A stretch of 64,000 bases of DNA, from NCBI GenBank assembly GCA_902626505.1, contig CACOFQ010000002.1, positions 75,409 through 139,408 on the forward strand. Reading direction: 5' to 3'. The translations under genes and the position numbers were made by a program. Positions 17,921 to 27,389 of this stretch are shown one piece after another (position 1 is the first letter of the stretch; the number at the start of each line of letters is the position of its first letter). This DNA is from an uncultured Marinoscillum sp. (GTDB lineage Bacteria; Bacteroidota; Bacteroidia; Cytophagales; MED-G16). The notes beneath the pieces were generated by a model, which saw nothing but the letters and a program-made list of their open reading frames with translations, had not been told where the DNA came from and ran no database searches.

Positions 17921-20900
17921 TTATTTATTAATTAAATATTCTATTTCTGGACTATCTTCTAATAGAGTTATAAGATTATCCTCTAATTTAAATTTTTTGT
18001 CTCTTGATATCATGTCTAGAGAAATATTTTTTCCATTATTATTAGAGATAACAGTTATTTTAAGATGACAGTTTCCATTATTTAAATCTTTAAATTTTTT
18101 ATCAAGACTTTCAACTGTTTCTTTCTTTAAATCATCTAAATTTATTTTTAAGTGTAATTCTTTTATCATTTTGTCCCTAACTTTTGACAATAAATTTATG
18201 TCGTCAACTTTATATTCAAATTCATCTGACTTATTCCACTTATTTTTAATTTTCCCCTTTAAGAATAGGAACCATCCCTCCTCAAAAAAGTTTTTAAACT
18301 TTACATAATCATCACTAAAAAATAGAAAATTATAAGAGTCAGAAAAATCTTCTATCACCACACTTCCGTAAGGTTTTCCATTTTTTGATATCCTATGATC
18401 AACATTAGTTACTATACCTGCAGTGTAAATACTTGATTTTCCATTAATGTTATTTAAATCTTTAATATTTCTAAAATTTGAATTACATAAGTTTTTTATT
18501 TCAAAAGAGTATTTATCTAATGGATGACCTGAGACATAGATTCCTAATAAGTCTTTTTCAATTTTCAGTTTTTCAATTTCTGAAAAAGGTTCTACTTCAG
18601 GAATTGAAGGTAAAGTCAATGATATATCATCAGAGTTTTCAAATAGAAATGTCTGTTTAGTTTCTTTCTGTTTCTGTACTTTATTTGAGTATACTATAAT
18701 TTTTTCTATAAGGGAGATATCTTTCTCGTTTGAGTAAATATATTGTTTTCTACTTATATCATTTATCTTATCAAATGATCCAGCAAGGGCTAATGATTCA
18801 TAAGTTTTTTTTGTAACTGATCTTGAGCTTGTTCTACATATAAAGTCATATATGTCTTTAAAGTCTCCATTAGAATTTCGTTCTTCAATTATATATGATA
18901 CTGCTGCATCTCCAGTACCTTTAATTGCTCCTAATCCAAAAAGAATTTCTCCATTATCACCAACAACAAAATTATTATCTGATTTATTTATATCAGGACC
19001 TAAAACTTTAATATTTTGTTTTTTGCATTCATCCATAAAATATGCAACCTTATCAATATTATTTTGATTATGAGTTAATACTGAAGCCATGTACTCCGAT
19101 TTATAATTAGCTTTTAAATATGCTGTTTTATAAGCTATTAAGGAATAACATGTGGAGTGTGATTTGTTAAATGCGTATGCAGCAAATGATTGCCAATCTG
19201 ACCATATTTTTTCCAAAATATCTTCTTTAATATTATTGTTTTTACCTCCTTCAAAAAATTTAGGTTTTAGTAATTCTAATAATTTAGCATCTTTTTTACC
19301 CATAGCTTTTCTTAGCTGATCTGCTTCACCTTTACTAAATCCAGATAATTTTTGAGATAAAAGCATAACCTGCTCTTGGTATACTGTAATGCCATATGTT
19401 TCGGATAAATATTCTTCCATTTCTGGGAGATCATAAGTAATTTTTTCTTTACCGTGTTTTCTAGCTACATAATTAGGAATATATTCCATTGGTCCTGGTC
19501 TATAAAGTGCATTCATAGCAATTAGATCTTCAAATCTGTCAGGTTTTAGAGACTTAAGATGTTTTTGCATACCATCTGACTCAAATTGAAATGTTCCATT
19601 TGTTTCTCCTCTTTGAAATAATTCAAATGTTTTTTTATCATTTAATTGAATATTATCAATATCAATTTTTTGACCTGTTCTTTTAAAAATATTTTTTATA
19701 GCAGTATTAATAATTGACAATGTTTTTAGTCCAAGAAAATCCATTTTTAACATTCCTGCTGATTCTATAACACTGTTATCAAATTGTGTAATTAAGAGTT
19801 CAGAATCTTTAGATTTAGAAACAGGAATATAATTAGTTAATTTATCAGGAGTTATGATAATTCCACAAGCATGAGTTCCTATATTTCTTATTGACCCTTC
19901 AATGACCTCTGCTTGTTTCAGAACTTCTGCCTCTAATGATTTTTTCTTTCTTATATCAAGTAATTCAGGAACCTCTTTAAATGATTCAATAAGTGTTACA
20001 CCTGGTCTTTCTGGAATTAGTTTAGCTAATCTATCTGTATCACTAAGTGGTAGTTCTAGTACTCTACCAGCATCTCTTATAGCAGATTTAGCTGCCATGC
20101 TTCCGTATGTTATTATTTGAGCAACTTGATCATAACCGTATTTATCAATAACATAATTTATTATTTTATCCCTTCCTTCATCATCAAAATCTATATCAAT
20201 ATCAGGAAGTGAAATTCTATCTGGATTAAGAAATCTTTCAAAAAGCAAATTATATTTTATAGGGTCTACATCTGTAATTCCTATACAATATGCGACAACT
20301 GATCCTGCAGCAGATCCTCTACCTGGACCTACTGTTACGCCTAGATTTTTTGCTTCATTAGTTATGTCTTGAACAATTAAAAAGTATCCTGGATACCCGG
20401 TGTTTTTAATTGTTTTTAATTCGAAGTCAATTCTTTCTTTTAGTTCATCTGTTATTTTTTCATATTTATTTTCTGCTCCGGTATATGTAATTTTTTTCAG
20501 GTAATTATTTTGGCTTTCTTTGATATCATTTTTATCATAGAATTCTTTAGGGACAGAAAATTTTGGTAGAACAACATCTCTCTCTAAATCAAAATCTTCT
20601 ACCTTATCAACTATTTCTTGTATATTTAAAATTGATTCTGGAATATCTTTAAATAACTCTTTCATTTCTTCCTGAGATTTGAAATAATATTCTTCATTTT
20701 GATATCCAAACCTTTTACCTCTCCCTCTTCCAATTGGAGTAGATTTAAATTCTCCTTGTTTAATACACAACAATATATCATGTGCAGAAGAATCTTCTTT
20801 ATTTAAGTAATAAACATCATTACAAGCAACAATTTTAATATTATATTTTTTAGAAAAATCTATTAATATTTTATTTACATGATTTTCTTCTTCTAAACCA

Positions 20901-22135
20901 TGACGATTGATTTCTATATAAAAATCTTCTCCAAAAATATCTAGCCACCATTTTAATTCCTCTTCTGCAAATTCAATTCCCTGATTTAGAATCAGTTGAG
21001 GGATTATACTTAATAAGTTTCCAGATAAAGCAATTACATCTTTTTTATATTTTTTTATTAAGTCTTTATCAATCCTTGGAAATTGTCCATATAAACCTTC
21101 AGTATATGCTAAAGATGACAAATGCAATAAATTATTATAACCGTTTTTATTTTTTGCAATTAAAACCTGGTTGTGTCTTATATCTTTCTTTTCTCTTGTA
21201 AATTTTGTTTTCTTTCTTTCTTCTGAGATAAAAAACTCTGCTCCAATTATTTTCTTTATATTATTTTTTTTAGCGATTTTACTTAATTTAAATGCACCAA
21301 ACATATTTCCTAAATCAGTAACTGCAACAGCATTCATTCCTGATTCTATAGTTTTTTCTATTATTTTTTCAATACTTGATGTGGCTTGTAATACAGAATA
21401 TTGAGAGTGGTTATGGAGGTGAATAAACTGATTGTCAGTTAATATTTCACTTGAAATTTCCTCATCTTTTTTTATATCTTTTATTTCTTCCTCTTGAAAG
21501 TTTGACTTAGTAAGTTGTGGTCCAACGTAGTTTATATTATCAAGTGATAAATCTTCATTAGCATATTCTCCTTTCTTTACTAACTCAAAAAAACATTTTG
21601 CAGTTGCGTTCACATCATGAGAGGCATCGTGCGCGTCAGAAAATTTTTCATTAAACAAAATTTCATACATTTCTATGAGTTTTGGCATTTTTAAACCACC
21701 TCCAAAACCACCTTTTAGATTACAGTATTTTTTTGAAATTTGACCTGTATCTAAATTTATTTTATCATTTAAATTTGAATTAAAACTTAATCGGAAATGC
21801 TCAGCTCCAATTATTTTTAAATCGAAATTTATATTGTGTCCAATTACATAATTTGAATTTTTTACGTCTTCTTCAAATTTTTGAATTATCCCTTCTAAAT
21901 CTTCTCCCTCTTTCAAAGCTTTTTCAGTAGATATTCCATGAACTTTCTCTGAGTTATAAGGTATAGTAAATCCTTCAGGTTTAACTATTAAAGATTTATT
22001 TGATATTAGTTTACCAGTTTCATCATTTAGTTGCCAGGCTAACTGTACTAGTCTTGGCCAATTATCACTATCAGAGACATCTGCTTTAAAATTTTTTGGT
22101 AATCCAGTAGTCTCAGTATCAAATGTTAAAAACAT
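17921..22135 (-). CDS. dnaE: DNA polymerase III alpha subunit with N-terminal DEDDh exonuclease
   Basis: Replicative polymerase, 1404 residues. Residues about 1-185 form a DnaQ-like 3'-5' exonuclease with all motifs: FDTETTGLP, HNINFDLK and HDASHDVNA. A PHP domain follows from about 236 (FIHLHNHSQYSVLQ). The polymerase core has GRGSAAGSVVAYC and the catalytic aspartates in PDIDIDFDDEGR; the C-terminus has a helix-hairpin-helix and an OB-type region. The exonuclease fusion is, to my knowledge, a feature of Flavobacteriia and Cytophagia, so proofreading sits on the same chain. It is followed by trxA and preceded by rsmG with a 3-nt gap. Confidence 0.95.
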   Translation of the reverse strand: MFLTFDTETTGLPKNFKADVSDSDNWPRLVQLAWQLNDETGKLISNKSLIVKPEGFTIPYNSEKVHGISTEKALKEGEDLEGIIQKFEEDVKNSNYVIGHNINFDLKIIGAEHFRLSFNSNLNDKINLDTGQISKKYCNLKGGFGGGLKMPKLIEMYEILFNEKFSDAHDASHDVNATAKCFFELVKKGEYANEDLSLDNINYVGPQLTKSNFQEEEIKDIKKDEEISSEILTDNQFIHLHNHSQYSVLQATSSIEKIIEKTIESGMNAVAVTDLGNMFGAFKLSKIAKKNNIKKIIGAEFFISEERKKTKFTREKKDIRHNQVLIAKNKNGYNNLLHLSSLAYTEGLYGQFPRIDKDLIKKYKKDVIALSGNLLSIIPQLILNQGIEFAEEELKWWLDIFGEDFYIEINRHGLEEENHVNKILIDFSKKYNIKIVACNDVYYLNKEDSSAHDILLCIKQGEFKSTPIGRGRGKRFGYQNEEYYFKSQEEMKELFKDIPESILNIQEIVDKVEDFDLERDVVLPKFSVPKEFYDKNDIKESQNNYLKKITYTGAENKYEKITDELKERIDFELKTIKNTGYPGYFLIVQDITNEAKNLGVTVGPGRGSAAGSVVAYCIGITDVDPIKYNLLFERFLNPDRISLPDIDIDFDDEGRDKIINYVIDKYGYDQVAQIITYGSMAAKSAIRDAGRVLELPLSDTDRLAKLIPERPGVTLIESFKEVPELLDIRKKKSLEAEVLKQAEVIEGSIRNIGTHACGIIITPDKLTNYIPVSKSKDSELLITQFDNSVIESAGMLKMDFLGLKTLSIINTAIKNIFKRTGQKIDIDNIQLNDKKTFELFQRGETNGTFQFESDGMQKHLKSLKPDRFEDLIAMNALYRPGPMEYIPNYVARKHGKEKITYDLPEMEEYLSETYGITVYQEQVMLLSQKLSGFSKGEADQLRKAMGKKDAKLLELLKPKFFEGGKNNNIKEDILEKIWSDWQSFAAYAFNKSHSTCYSLIAYKTAYLKANYKSEYMASVLTHNQNNIDKVAYFMDECKKQNIKVLGPDINKSDNNFVVGDNGEILFGLGAIKGTGDAAVSYIIEERNSNGDFKDIYDFICRTSSRSVTKKTYESLALAGSFDKINDISRKQYIYSNEKDISLIEKIIVYSNKVQKQKETKQTFLFENSDDISLTLPSIPEVEPFSEIEKLKIEKDLLGIYVSGHPLDKYSFEIKNLCNSNFRNIKDLNNINGKSSIYTAGIVTNVDHRISKNGKPYGSVVIEDFSDSYNFLFFSDDYVKFKNFFEEGWFLFLKGKIKNKWNKSDEFEYKVDDINLLSKVRDKMIKELHLKINLDDLKKETVESLDKKFKDLNNGNCHLKITVISNNNGKNISLDMISRDKKFKLEDNLITLLEDSPEIEYLINK

Positions 22136-22138
22136 AAA

Positions 22139-22753
22139 TTATCTATGAATTTCTATTATTTTTTTTTCTTTAAAATAATTTTCTGAATATATATCATCTA
22201 AATTATATATAGTAAATCTTGAACTAATATTTTTCAACTCTTTGTTAACATTTCCACCTTTAAGTAATATTAACCTTCCTTCATCGTTAAGAAGTCCTTT
22301 GGTCCATTGAATTAAATTATCTATTGATGAAACAGATCTGCATATAATTATGTCTGCTTTTATATCTAAATTTTCAACTCTATTATTTAAAGTAGATATA
22401 TTTTTTACATTTATTTTATTAATTATTTTATCAACTGCTGAAATTTTTTTCCTAATTGAATCTACAAGTAAAAAGTTTTTTTTATTGTAATAAATGGCTA
22501 ATGGAATTCCAGGTAGACCTCCTCCAGTTCCTATGTCAATAATATTATTTTCATCTTTAATTAATTCAAATTTTGTTATAGATAAGGAATGGATAATGTG
22601 GTGGAGATAAAAGTTTTCAAAATCTTTTCTTGAAATAAGATTTACTTTATCATTTAAATCTTTATATATACCATAAAGCGATCTATATATTTCAAGTTTT
22701 TCTGGGGGTATCTCCATGTAGTATTTTTCAAGGAGATCAAAATATTTTGACAT
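22139..22753 (-). CDS. rsmG: 16S rRNA m7G527 methyltransferase
   Basis: SAM-dependent methyltransferase that modifies G527 of 16S rRNA. The SAM-binding motif is DIGTGGGLPGIPLAIYY near residue 71, and SVSSIDNLIQW..GLLNDEGRLILLKGG fits the family. 204 residues, normal length. It sits between the sigma factor gene (1-nt gap) and dnaE (3-nt gap), so it is co-transcribed with both. Confidence 0.93.
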   Translation of the reverse strand: MSKYFDLLEKYYMEIPPEKLEIYRSLYGIYKDLNDKVNLISRKDFENFYLHHIIHSLSITKFELIKDENNIIDIGTGGGLPGIPLAIYYNKKNFLLVDSIRKKISAVDKIINKINVKNISTLNNRVENLDIKADIIICRSVSSIDNLIQWTKGLLNDEGRLILLKGGNVNKELKNISSRFTIYNLDDIYSENYFKEKKIIEIHR

Positions 22754-22754
22754 T

Positions 22755-23363
22755 TTAGATTTGAGATTTTTTATCTTTCAGAATTTCAAATAATAATTCT
22801 CTTGCTCTGAATAATTGAGCTTTTATTGTTCCAAGAGGAGATTTAGTTTTTTCTGCTATCTCGTTATAAGATAATTCTTCGAAGTATCTATATTTTATAA
22901 GATTCTCGTATTTGTCCGGAAGTTTTGATACAAATTTCCTTACTAATAAAATTTTTTGTTTATGAATAGCCTCCTCACCAGGTGTTTTATCTTGATCTTT
23001 AACATCTATATCTATATTCTTTCCACTATCATCTTTAAATGTGGTATTGAGACTTGTTGTTTTTAATTTTTTCTTTCTTATAAAATCAATGGTATTATTA
23101 GTTGCTATTCTAAATAACCAAGTTGAAAATGTATAATCTTTTTTAAACTTATCTAATTTATTAAATGCCTTAGAGAATGCTTCTATTGTTAAATCTTCAG
23201 CATCGTCAGGATCTTTAATCATTTTGAGTATTGTAAAATAAATAGAGTTTTTATAGTTTGCCATTAACTCTGCAAATGCATTTTGATCATTAAATTCTAT
23301 AGCTGCATCTATTAACTCAAAGTCTCTTAACGCTTTTTTTGAAAATTTTCTTTTTTTATCCAT
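22755..23363 (-). CDS. RNA polymerase sigma-70 family factor (ECF type)
   Basis: Region 2 (NQNAFAELM-like segment; DPDDAEDLTIEAFSKAF; FSTWLFRIATNNTIDFIRKKK) and region 4 (LPDKYENLIKYRYFEELSYNEIAE..SPLGTIKAQLFRAR) are both present. The start at 23363 (MDKKRKFSKKAL) gives 202 residues; an extension to 23498 would overlap the divergent tgt gene by about 95 nt and is unlikely. No anti-sigma gene is adjacent. The regulon is unknown. Tgt starts 40 nt away on the other strand. Confidence 0.9.
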   Translation of the reverse strand: MDKKRKFSKKALRDFELIDAAIEFNDQNAFAELMANYKNSIYFTILKMIKDPDDAEDLTIEAFSKAFNKLDKFKKDYTFSTWLFRIATNNTIDFIRKKKLKTTSLNTTFKDDSGKNIDIDVKDQDKTPGEEAIHKQKILLVRKFVSKLPDKYENLIKYRYFEELSYNEIAEKTKSPLGTIKAQLFRARELLFEILKDKKSQI

Positions 23364-23403
23364 TAATGAGTATAATATTGAGTAAAATTTAGTTCGTTTC
23401 AAT

Positions 23404-24531
23404 ATGTTCTTCAAATTAACACATAGATCTCCAAAATCAAACGCTAGAGTTGGTAAAATTTTTACAGATAGAGGTGAAATAGATACACCAATATTCATGC
23501 CTGTTGGTACTTTAGGTACGGTAAAGGGTGTTTTTAATCAAGATTTGAAAGAAAAAATTAATGCTCAAATCATTTTATCTAATAATTATCATCTTTATTT
23601 AAGACCTGGTGTTGATATAATTAATAAAGCTAGAGGTTTACATAAATTTATCAATTGGGATAAACCTATCCTAACAGATTCTGGAGGATATCAAGTTTTT
23701 TCTTTGTCGAATAATGTTAAGATAAAATCTGAGGGGGTTTATTTTTCTTCACATATTGATGGCTCTAAACACCTTTTTACTCCTGAGTCAGTAATAAAAT
23801 CCCAGAACTTTATTGGTTCGGATATAATGATGGTATTAGATGAATGTCTACCTTATCCTTGTGAATACTCTTATGCTAAAAATTCATTAGATCTCACTCA
23901 CGATTGGTTAGATAGGTCTGTTGAAGAATTAAATAAAACGAAAGATTTGTATGGCCATAGGCAGTTTATGTTTCCAATAGTCCAGGGAGGAACATTTAAA
24001 GAGTTAAGAATCAAATCTTCAGAATATATAGCCGCTAAAGATCTTCCTGGAAACGCAATTGGTGGTCTTTCAGTTGGGGAGCCTAAGGAAATCATTTATG
24101 AAAATGTGGATTTAGTTTGTTCTTATTTACCAAAGGATAAGCCCAGATATCTCATGGGTGTTGGAACCCCAGAAAATATTTTGGAGTGTATTTCATTAGG
24201 TGTTGATATGTTTGATTGTGTTATGCCAACTAGAAATGGTAGGAATGGAATGTTGTTTACTTCAGAGGGTACAATTAATATTAAAAACAAAAAATGGGAG
24301 AAAGATTTTTCTCCTATTGACTCAAATCTTAATTTTTATAGTTCAGATTATTCAAAAGCATATTTGAGACACTTAATTACCAATAAAGAAATACTTGGGT
24401 CTCAGATTGCAAGTTTTCATAATTTGCAATTTTATTTGTGGTTAGTTAATAAGGCGAGAAAAAAAATTAAAAATAATACTTTTGAATCCTGGAAAGATAA
24501 AATTTTAATTAAACTAAATTCTAAATTATAA
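23404..24531 (+). CDS. tgt: tRNA-guanine transglycosylase lacking the zinc cysteines
   Basis: Exchanges guanine 34 for preQ1 in GUN-anticodon tRNAs. Catalytic Asp92 (TDSGGYQVFS), nucleophile Asp271 (MFDCVMPTRNGR) and the substrate motif GGLSVGEP are intact. The C-terminal CxCxxC zinc ligands of E. coli Tgt are replaced: by alignment to the SKAYLRHL segment they are Asn308, Asn310 and Ser313, while the His (about 339, in FHNLQFY) remains. From memory, other Bacteroidota Tgt proteins also look like this, so it may be a lineage trait. 375 residues. LptG follows with one base between. Confidence 0.93.
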   Translation: MFFKLTHRSPKSNARVGKIFTDRGEIDTPIFMPVGTLGTVKGVFNQDLKEKINAQIILSNNYHLYLRPGVDIINKARGLHKFINWDKPILTDSGGYQVFSLSNNVKIKSEGVYFSSHIDGSKHLFTPESVIKSQNFIGSDIMMVLDECLPYPCEYSYAKNSLDLTHDWLDRSVEELNKTKDLYGHRQFMFPIVQGGTFKELRIKSSEYIAAKDLPGNAIGGLSVGEPKEIIYENVDLVCSYLPKDKPRYLMGVGTPENILECISLGVDMFDCVMPTRNGRNGMLFTSEGTINIKNKKWEKDFSPIDSNLNFYSSDYSKAYLRHLITNKEILGSQIASFHNLQFYLWLVNKARKKIKNNTFESWKDKILIKLNSKL

Positions 24532-24532
24532 C

Positions 24533-25606
24533 TTGAATATTTTAAATAGATACATATTAAAAAAATTTTTCACGACATTTCTTTTCGTAGTGGGTATAAT
24601 GGTGCTTGTTGTAGTAGTAATCGATTTTACAGAAAAAAATGATAAATTCATAAAAAACAATATTTCAAAAAATGATATATTAAATTATTATTTTGCATTT
24701 ATTCCTTATGTAGTATCACTTGTAACTCCAATTACTGCATTTATAGCAACTGTTTATGTGACTGCTCAATTAGCAATGAGAACCGAAATTATTGCTATTT
24801 TATCCTCTGGAAAAAGTTTTTTGTCAATTATTTATTCTTTCTTTTTTGGATCTATAATTATCGCTATTTTGAGTTTTATACTTAATGGATGGATAATTCC
24901 TCACTTAAATAAAGATAGAGTAGCATTTGAGGTTATGTATATTAAAAGCCCATTTTATTTTTCTGATAAAAATGTTCATTTTAAAATAGAAGAGAATTCA
25001 TACTTGTATCTTGAAAGGTATGATAACAACATGGAAATAGGATATAATGTTACTCTTGAAAATTTTGAAAAAAATAAATTAAAAAGTAAACTATTTGCAA
25101 GACAAATTATTTGGGACAAGAAGAGTAAAAAATGGAAATTAAAATCTTGGATATCCAGAAAGTTAGATATTAATAAGGAAATTATAACTAATGGGTTAGA
25201 ATTGGACACTACACTTCTTGTAAATCCATCTGATTTTGATAATAATTATAGATTAAGTGAAACTTTTACTATGAATGAGCTCGATAAATTTATTAAACTT
25301 CAAAGTTTGAGGGGAGCTGATGATATAGATATTTATAAGATTGAAAAATACATAAGATATGCACAACCTTTTACAGTAATTTTATTAGTAATTCTTGGTG
25401 TTATTATTGCATCTAGAAAATCAAGGCAAGGAACTGGTTATTTAATTGCTTTAGGATTTACATTTGCTTTTGCATTCATAATATTTTTTGTAATGTCAAG
25501 AGCATTTGCTGAAAATGGAAGTATTGATCCATTATTTGCTATTTGGCTTCCAAACTTAATTTTTGGATTGATTACAGTAATAATCTACAGAAAAATGCCT
25601 AAATGA
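24533..25606 (+). CDS. lptG: LptF/LptG-type lipopolysaccharide export permease
   Basis: YjgP/YjgQ family inner-membrane permease that, with LptB, extracts LPS for transport to the outer membrane. Six predicted helices: three N-terminal (residues about 12-33, 53-75 and 96-120) and three C-terminal (about 283-300, 305-325 and 333-353), flanking a periplasmic jellyroll domain. 357 residues. The start is TTG one base after the tgt stop; no ATG would keep helix 1 intact. tgt-lptG adjacency is common in Flavobacteriia. Whether it is LptF or LptG cannot be decided from one copy. Confidence 0.85.
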   Translation: MNILNRYILKKFFTTFLFVVGIMVLVVVVIDFTEKNDKFIKNNISKNDILNYYFAFIPYVVSLVTPITAFIATVYVTAQLAMRTEIIAILSSGKSFLSIIYSFFFGSIIIAILSFILNGWIIPHLNKDRVAFEVMYIKSPFYFSDKNVHFKIEENSYLYLERYDNNMEIGYNVTLENFEKNKLKSKLFARQIIWDKKSKKWKLKSWISRKLDINKEIITNGLELDTTLLVNPSDFDNNYRLSETFTMNELDKFIKLQSLRGADDIDIYKIEKYIRYAQPFTVILLVILGVIIASRKSRQGTGYLIALGFTFAFAFIIFFVMSRAFAENGSIDPLFAIWLPNLIFGLITVIIYRKMPK

Positions 25607-25608
25607 TT

Positions 25609-26103
25609 TTAAAAATAAATAAGTTCAATTTGGTTTTTGAAAATATCTACAACTTCATCACCATTATCAAGACCACGTAATATTGATTCAAAATCTTTAG
25701 TTTCTTGATATCTTATCATTAAAGCAATATCTAATATTTCAATTATTTGATCTATAGCTTCTTCTTTTGTCATAGATTTTGTTTTTATCTTTCCCTTGTA
25801 AAATCTAGGAGATATTACTTTTTTGAGTGCAAAGTAGATAGGTTGTTTTTCAATTTTAATTAGCGGAGTACTTCTAGTTGGAGTAGGTGGATCTTCCCAT
25901 TTGTATGCTAGATCAACTAATTTTACTTTTCTTGCTACTTTATCTCCAAGAAAATGCGATTTAATATATTGATAATCTTTTAAAATAGTTTCATCAAGGC
26001 TGGATGACAAATAATCAAATTCAAATTTTTGAGAATAACTGCTTAATGCAATACTGTTAAAAGTGAATAGAGCTGAAATAAGAATCAAAAAAATTTTTTT
26101 CAT
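25609..26103 (-). CDS. Secreted protein of unknown function
   Basis: 164 residues from the ATG at 26103, which begins a clear signal peptide (MKKIFLILISALFTFNSIAL, cleavage near SSYSQ). A longer frame from 26160 would place a polar stretch in front of the signal. An exact TAATTTTG -7 box lies 5 nt upstream of 26103, which supports this start. The mature part has a Pro-rich WEDPPTPTRSTP segment and an acidic helical C-terminus. No known domain recognised. It ends 2 nt from lptG, tail to tail. Function unknown. Confidence 0.6.
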   Translation of the reverse strand: MKKIFLILISALFTFNSIALSSYSQKFEFDYLSSSLDETILKDYQYIKSHFLGDKVARKVKLVDLAYKWEDPPTPTRSTPLIKIEKQPIYFALKKVISPRFYKGKIKTKSMTKEEAIDQIIEILDIALMIRYQETKDFESILRGLDNGDEVVDIFKNQIELIYF

Positions 26104-26108
26104 AAAAG

Positions 26109-26116
26109 CAAAATTA
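26109..26116 (-). promoter_or_regulatory. -7 element next to a start codon
   Basis: On the minus strand TAATTTTG (26116 to 26109) matches TAnnTTTG exactly. Only 5 nt lie between it and the ATG at 26103, which predicts a leaderless or nearly leaderless mRNA. No -33 TTG is seen at the usual spacing. Confidence 0.4.
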
Positions 26117-26195
26117 TTTATTAATGATCTAATATCATTAAAATTTATGATTTTTTTCATAAAATCATATTTTGAATTTAATTTTCTAACTTAAA

Positions 26196-27389
26196 CTAAC
26201 TTTTTAATAATTTTAGTGATGGAAGAGTTTCATTAGACAAATATTCAATTAAAGCTCCTCCACCTGTTGATATAAACGAAATTTCTTTTTGTTTGTTATT
26301 TTTTTTAACTGATGCTACAGAATCACCACCTCCAACTAATGAGAATGCGCCATTTTTTGTTGACTCAGCAATAAAATTACATATTTCATAAGTTCCTTTT
26401 GAAAAATTATCTATTTCAAAAACACCCATTGGTCCATTCCAAATTATTTTCTTTGAGTTTAGTATAACTTTTTTAAATAATTTAATTGACTGATCTCCTA
26501 TATCAAAGCTAGAATATTCTTTAGGTATATTATTTGAATCAAAAACCTTAGTATTAAAGTCTTCAAATGACTTAGAACATATAAAATCATTAGGTAGGAA
26601 TATTTGTACATTATTTACTAGTGCCTTTTTCTGTAAGGTTATAGCTACATCTAAATTATTCTTCTCAAATAATGAATTTCCTATATTTCCACCATTAGAT
26701 TTAATAAATGTATTTGCCATAGCTCCACCAATTATAATATTATCAACAATTGGAATCAATTTTTCAATAATATTAATTTTATCTGATACTTTTGCCCCCC
26801 CTAATACTGCAGTAAATGGTCTTTTATTTTCATGTAGAACTTTATTTATATTTATGATTTCATTCTCTATTAATTCACCTATACAATGATTTTTAATATA
26901 ATTAACTATTCCGTAAGTAGATGCATGTTTACGATGACAAGTTCCAAAAGCATCATTTACATAAATATCTCCAAATGAAGCTAACTTTTGAGAAAAATTA
27001 TTATCATTTTCTTTTTCTTCAGAATAAAATCTAAGGTTTTCTAATAAAACTACTTCTGAATCTTTAAGGTATTTATCTATTTTAAACTTATCATCAAAAT
27101 AATTTTTTACCAAAGAGACTTTTCTGTTCAGTTTATATGATAAATAATCTAAAATATTTTCTAGCGAAAATTTTCTTTCGTAACCATTTCCTTTAGGTCT
27201 TCCAAGATGACTCATAACAACACATTTTCCTCCATTTTCTAAAATGTATTTTACGGATTTTATTCCAAGATCAATTCTTGTAGAATCAGTAATTATAAGT
27301 TCTTTGTCAAGTGGAACATTAAAGTCAACTCTAATTATTGCAATTTTGCCTTTAAATTTAAAATCATTTAATTTTTTAATTTTCATCAT
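26196..27389 (-). CDS. pgk: Phosphoglycerate kinase
   Basis: Glycolytic enzyme that makes ATP from 1,3-bisphosphoglycerate. RVDFNVPLDK near the N-terminus, MSHLGRPKG, the substrate-binding NDAFGTCHRKHAS, the hinge VLGGAKVSDK and the nucleotide loop SLVGGGDSVASV are all present. 397 residues, usual length. Two adjacent ATG codons (27389 and 27386) can serve; either overlaps the TsaC/Sua5 gene by 11-14 nt. It is the last gene of the ilv-queA-sua5-pgk run. Confidence 0.96.
   Translation of the reverse strand: MMKIKKLNDFKFKGKIAIIRVDFNVPLDKELIITDSTRIDLGIKSVKYILENGGKCVVMSHLGRPKGNGYERKFSLENILDYLSYKLNRKVSLVKNYFDDKFKIDKYLKDSEVVLLENLRFYSEEKENDNNFSQKLASFGDIYVNDAFGTCHRKHASTYGIVNYIKNHCIGELIENEIININKVLHENKRPFTAVLGGAKVSDKINIIEKLIPIVDNIIIGGAMANTFIKSNGGNIGNSLFEKNNLDVAITLQKKALVNNVQIFLPNDFICSKSFEDFNTKVFDSNNIPKEYSSFDIGDQSIKLFKKVILNSKKIIWNGPMGVFEIDNFSKGTYEICNFIAESTKNGAFSLVGGGDSVASVKKNNKQKEISFISTGGGALIEYLSNETLPSLKLLKS

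Noticed and set aside
22755-23498. Longer sigma factor start at 23498
   Set aside because: It would overlap the divergent tgt coding start by about 95 nt, and the extra 45 residues resemble reverse-strand tgt sequence.
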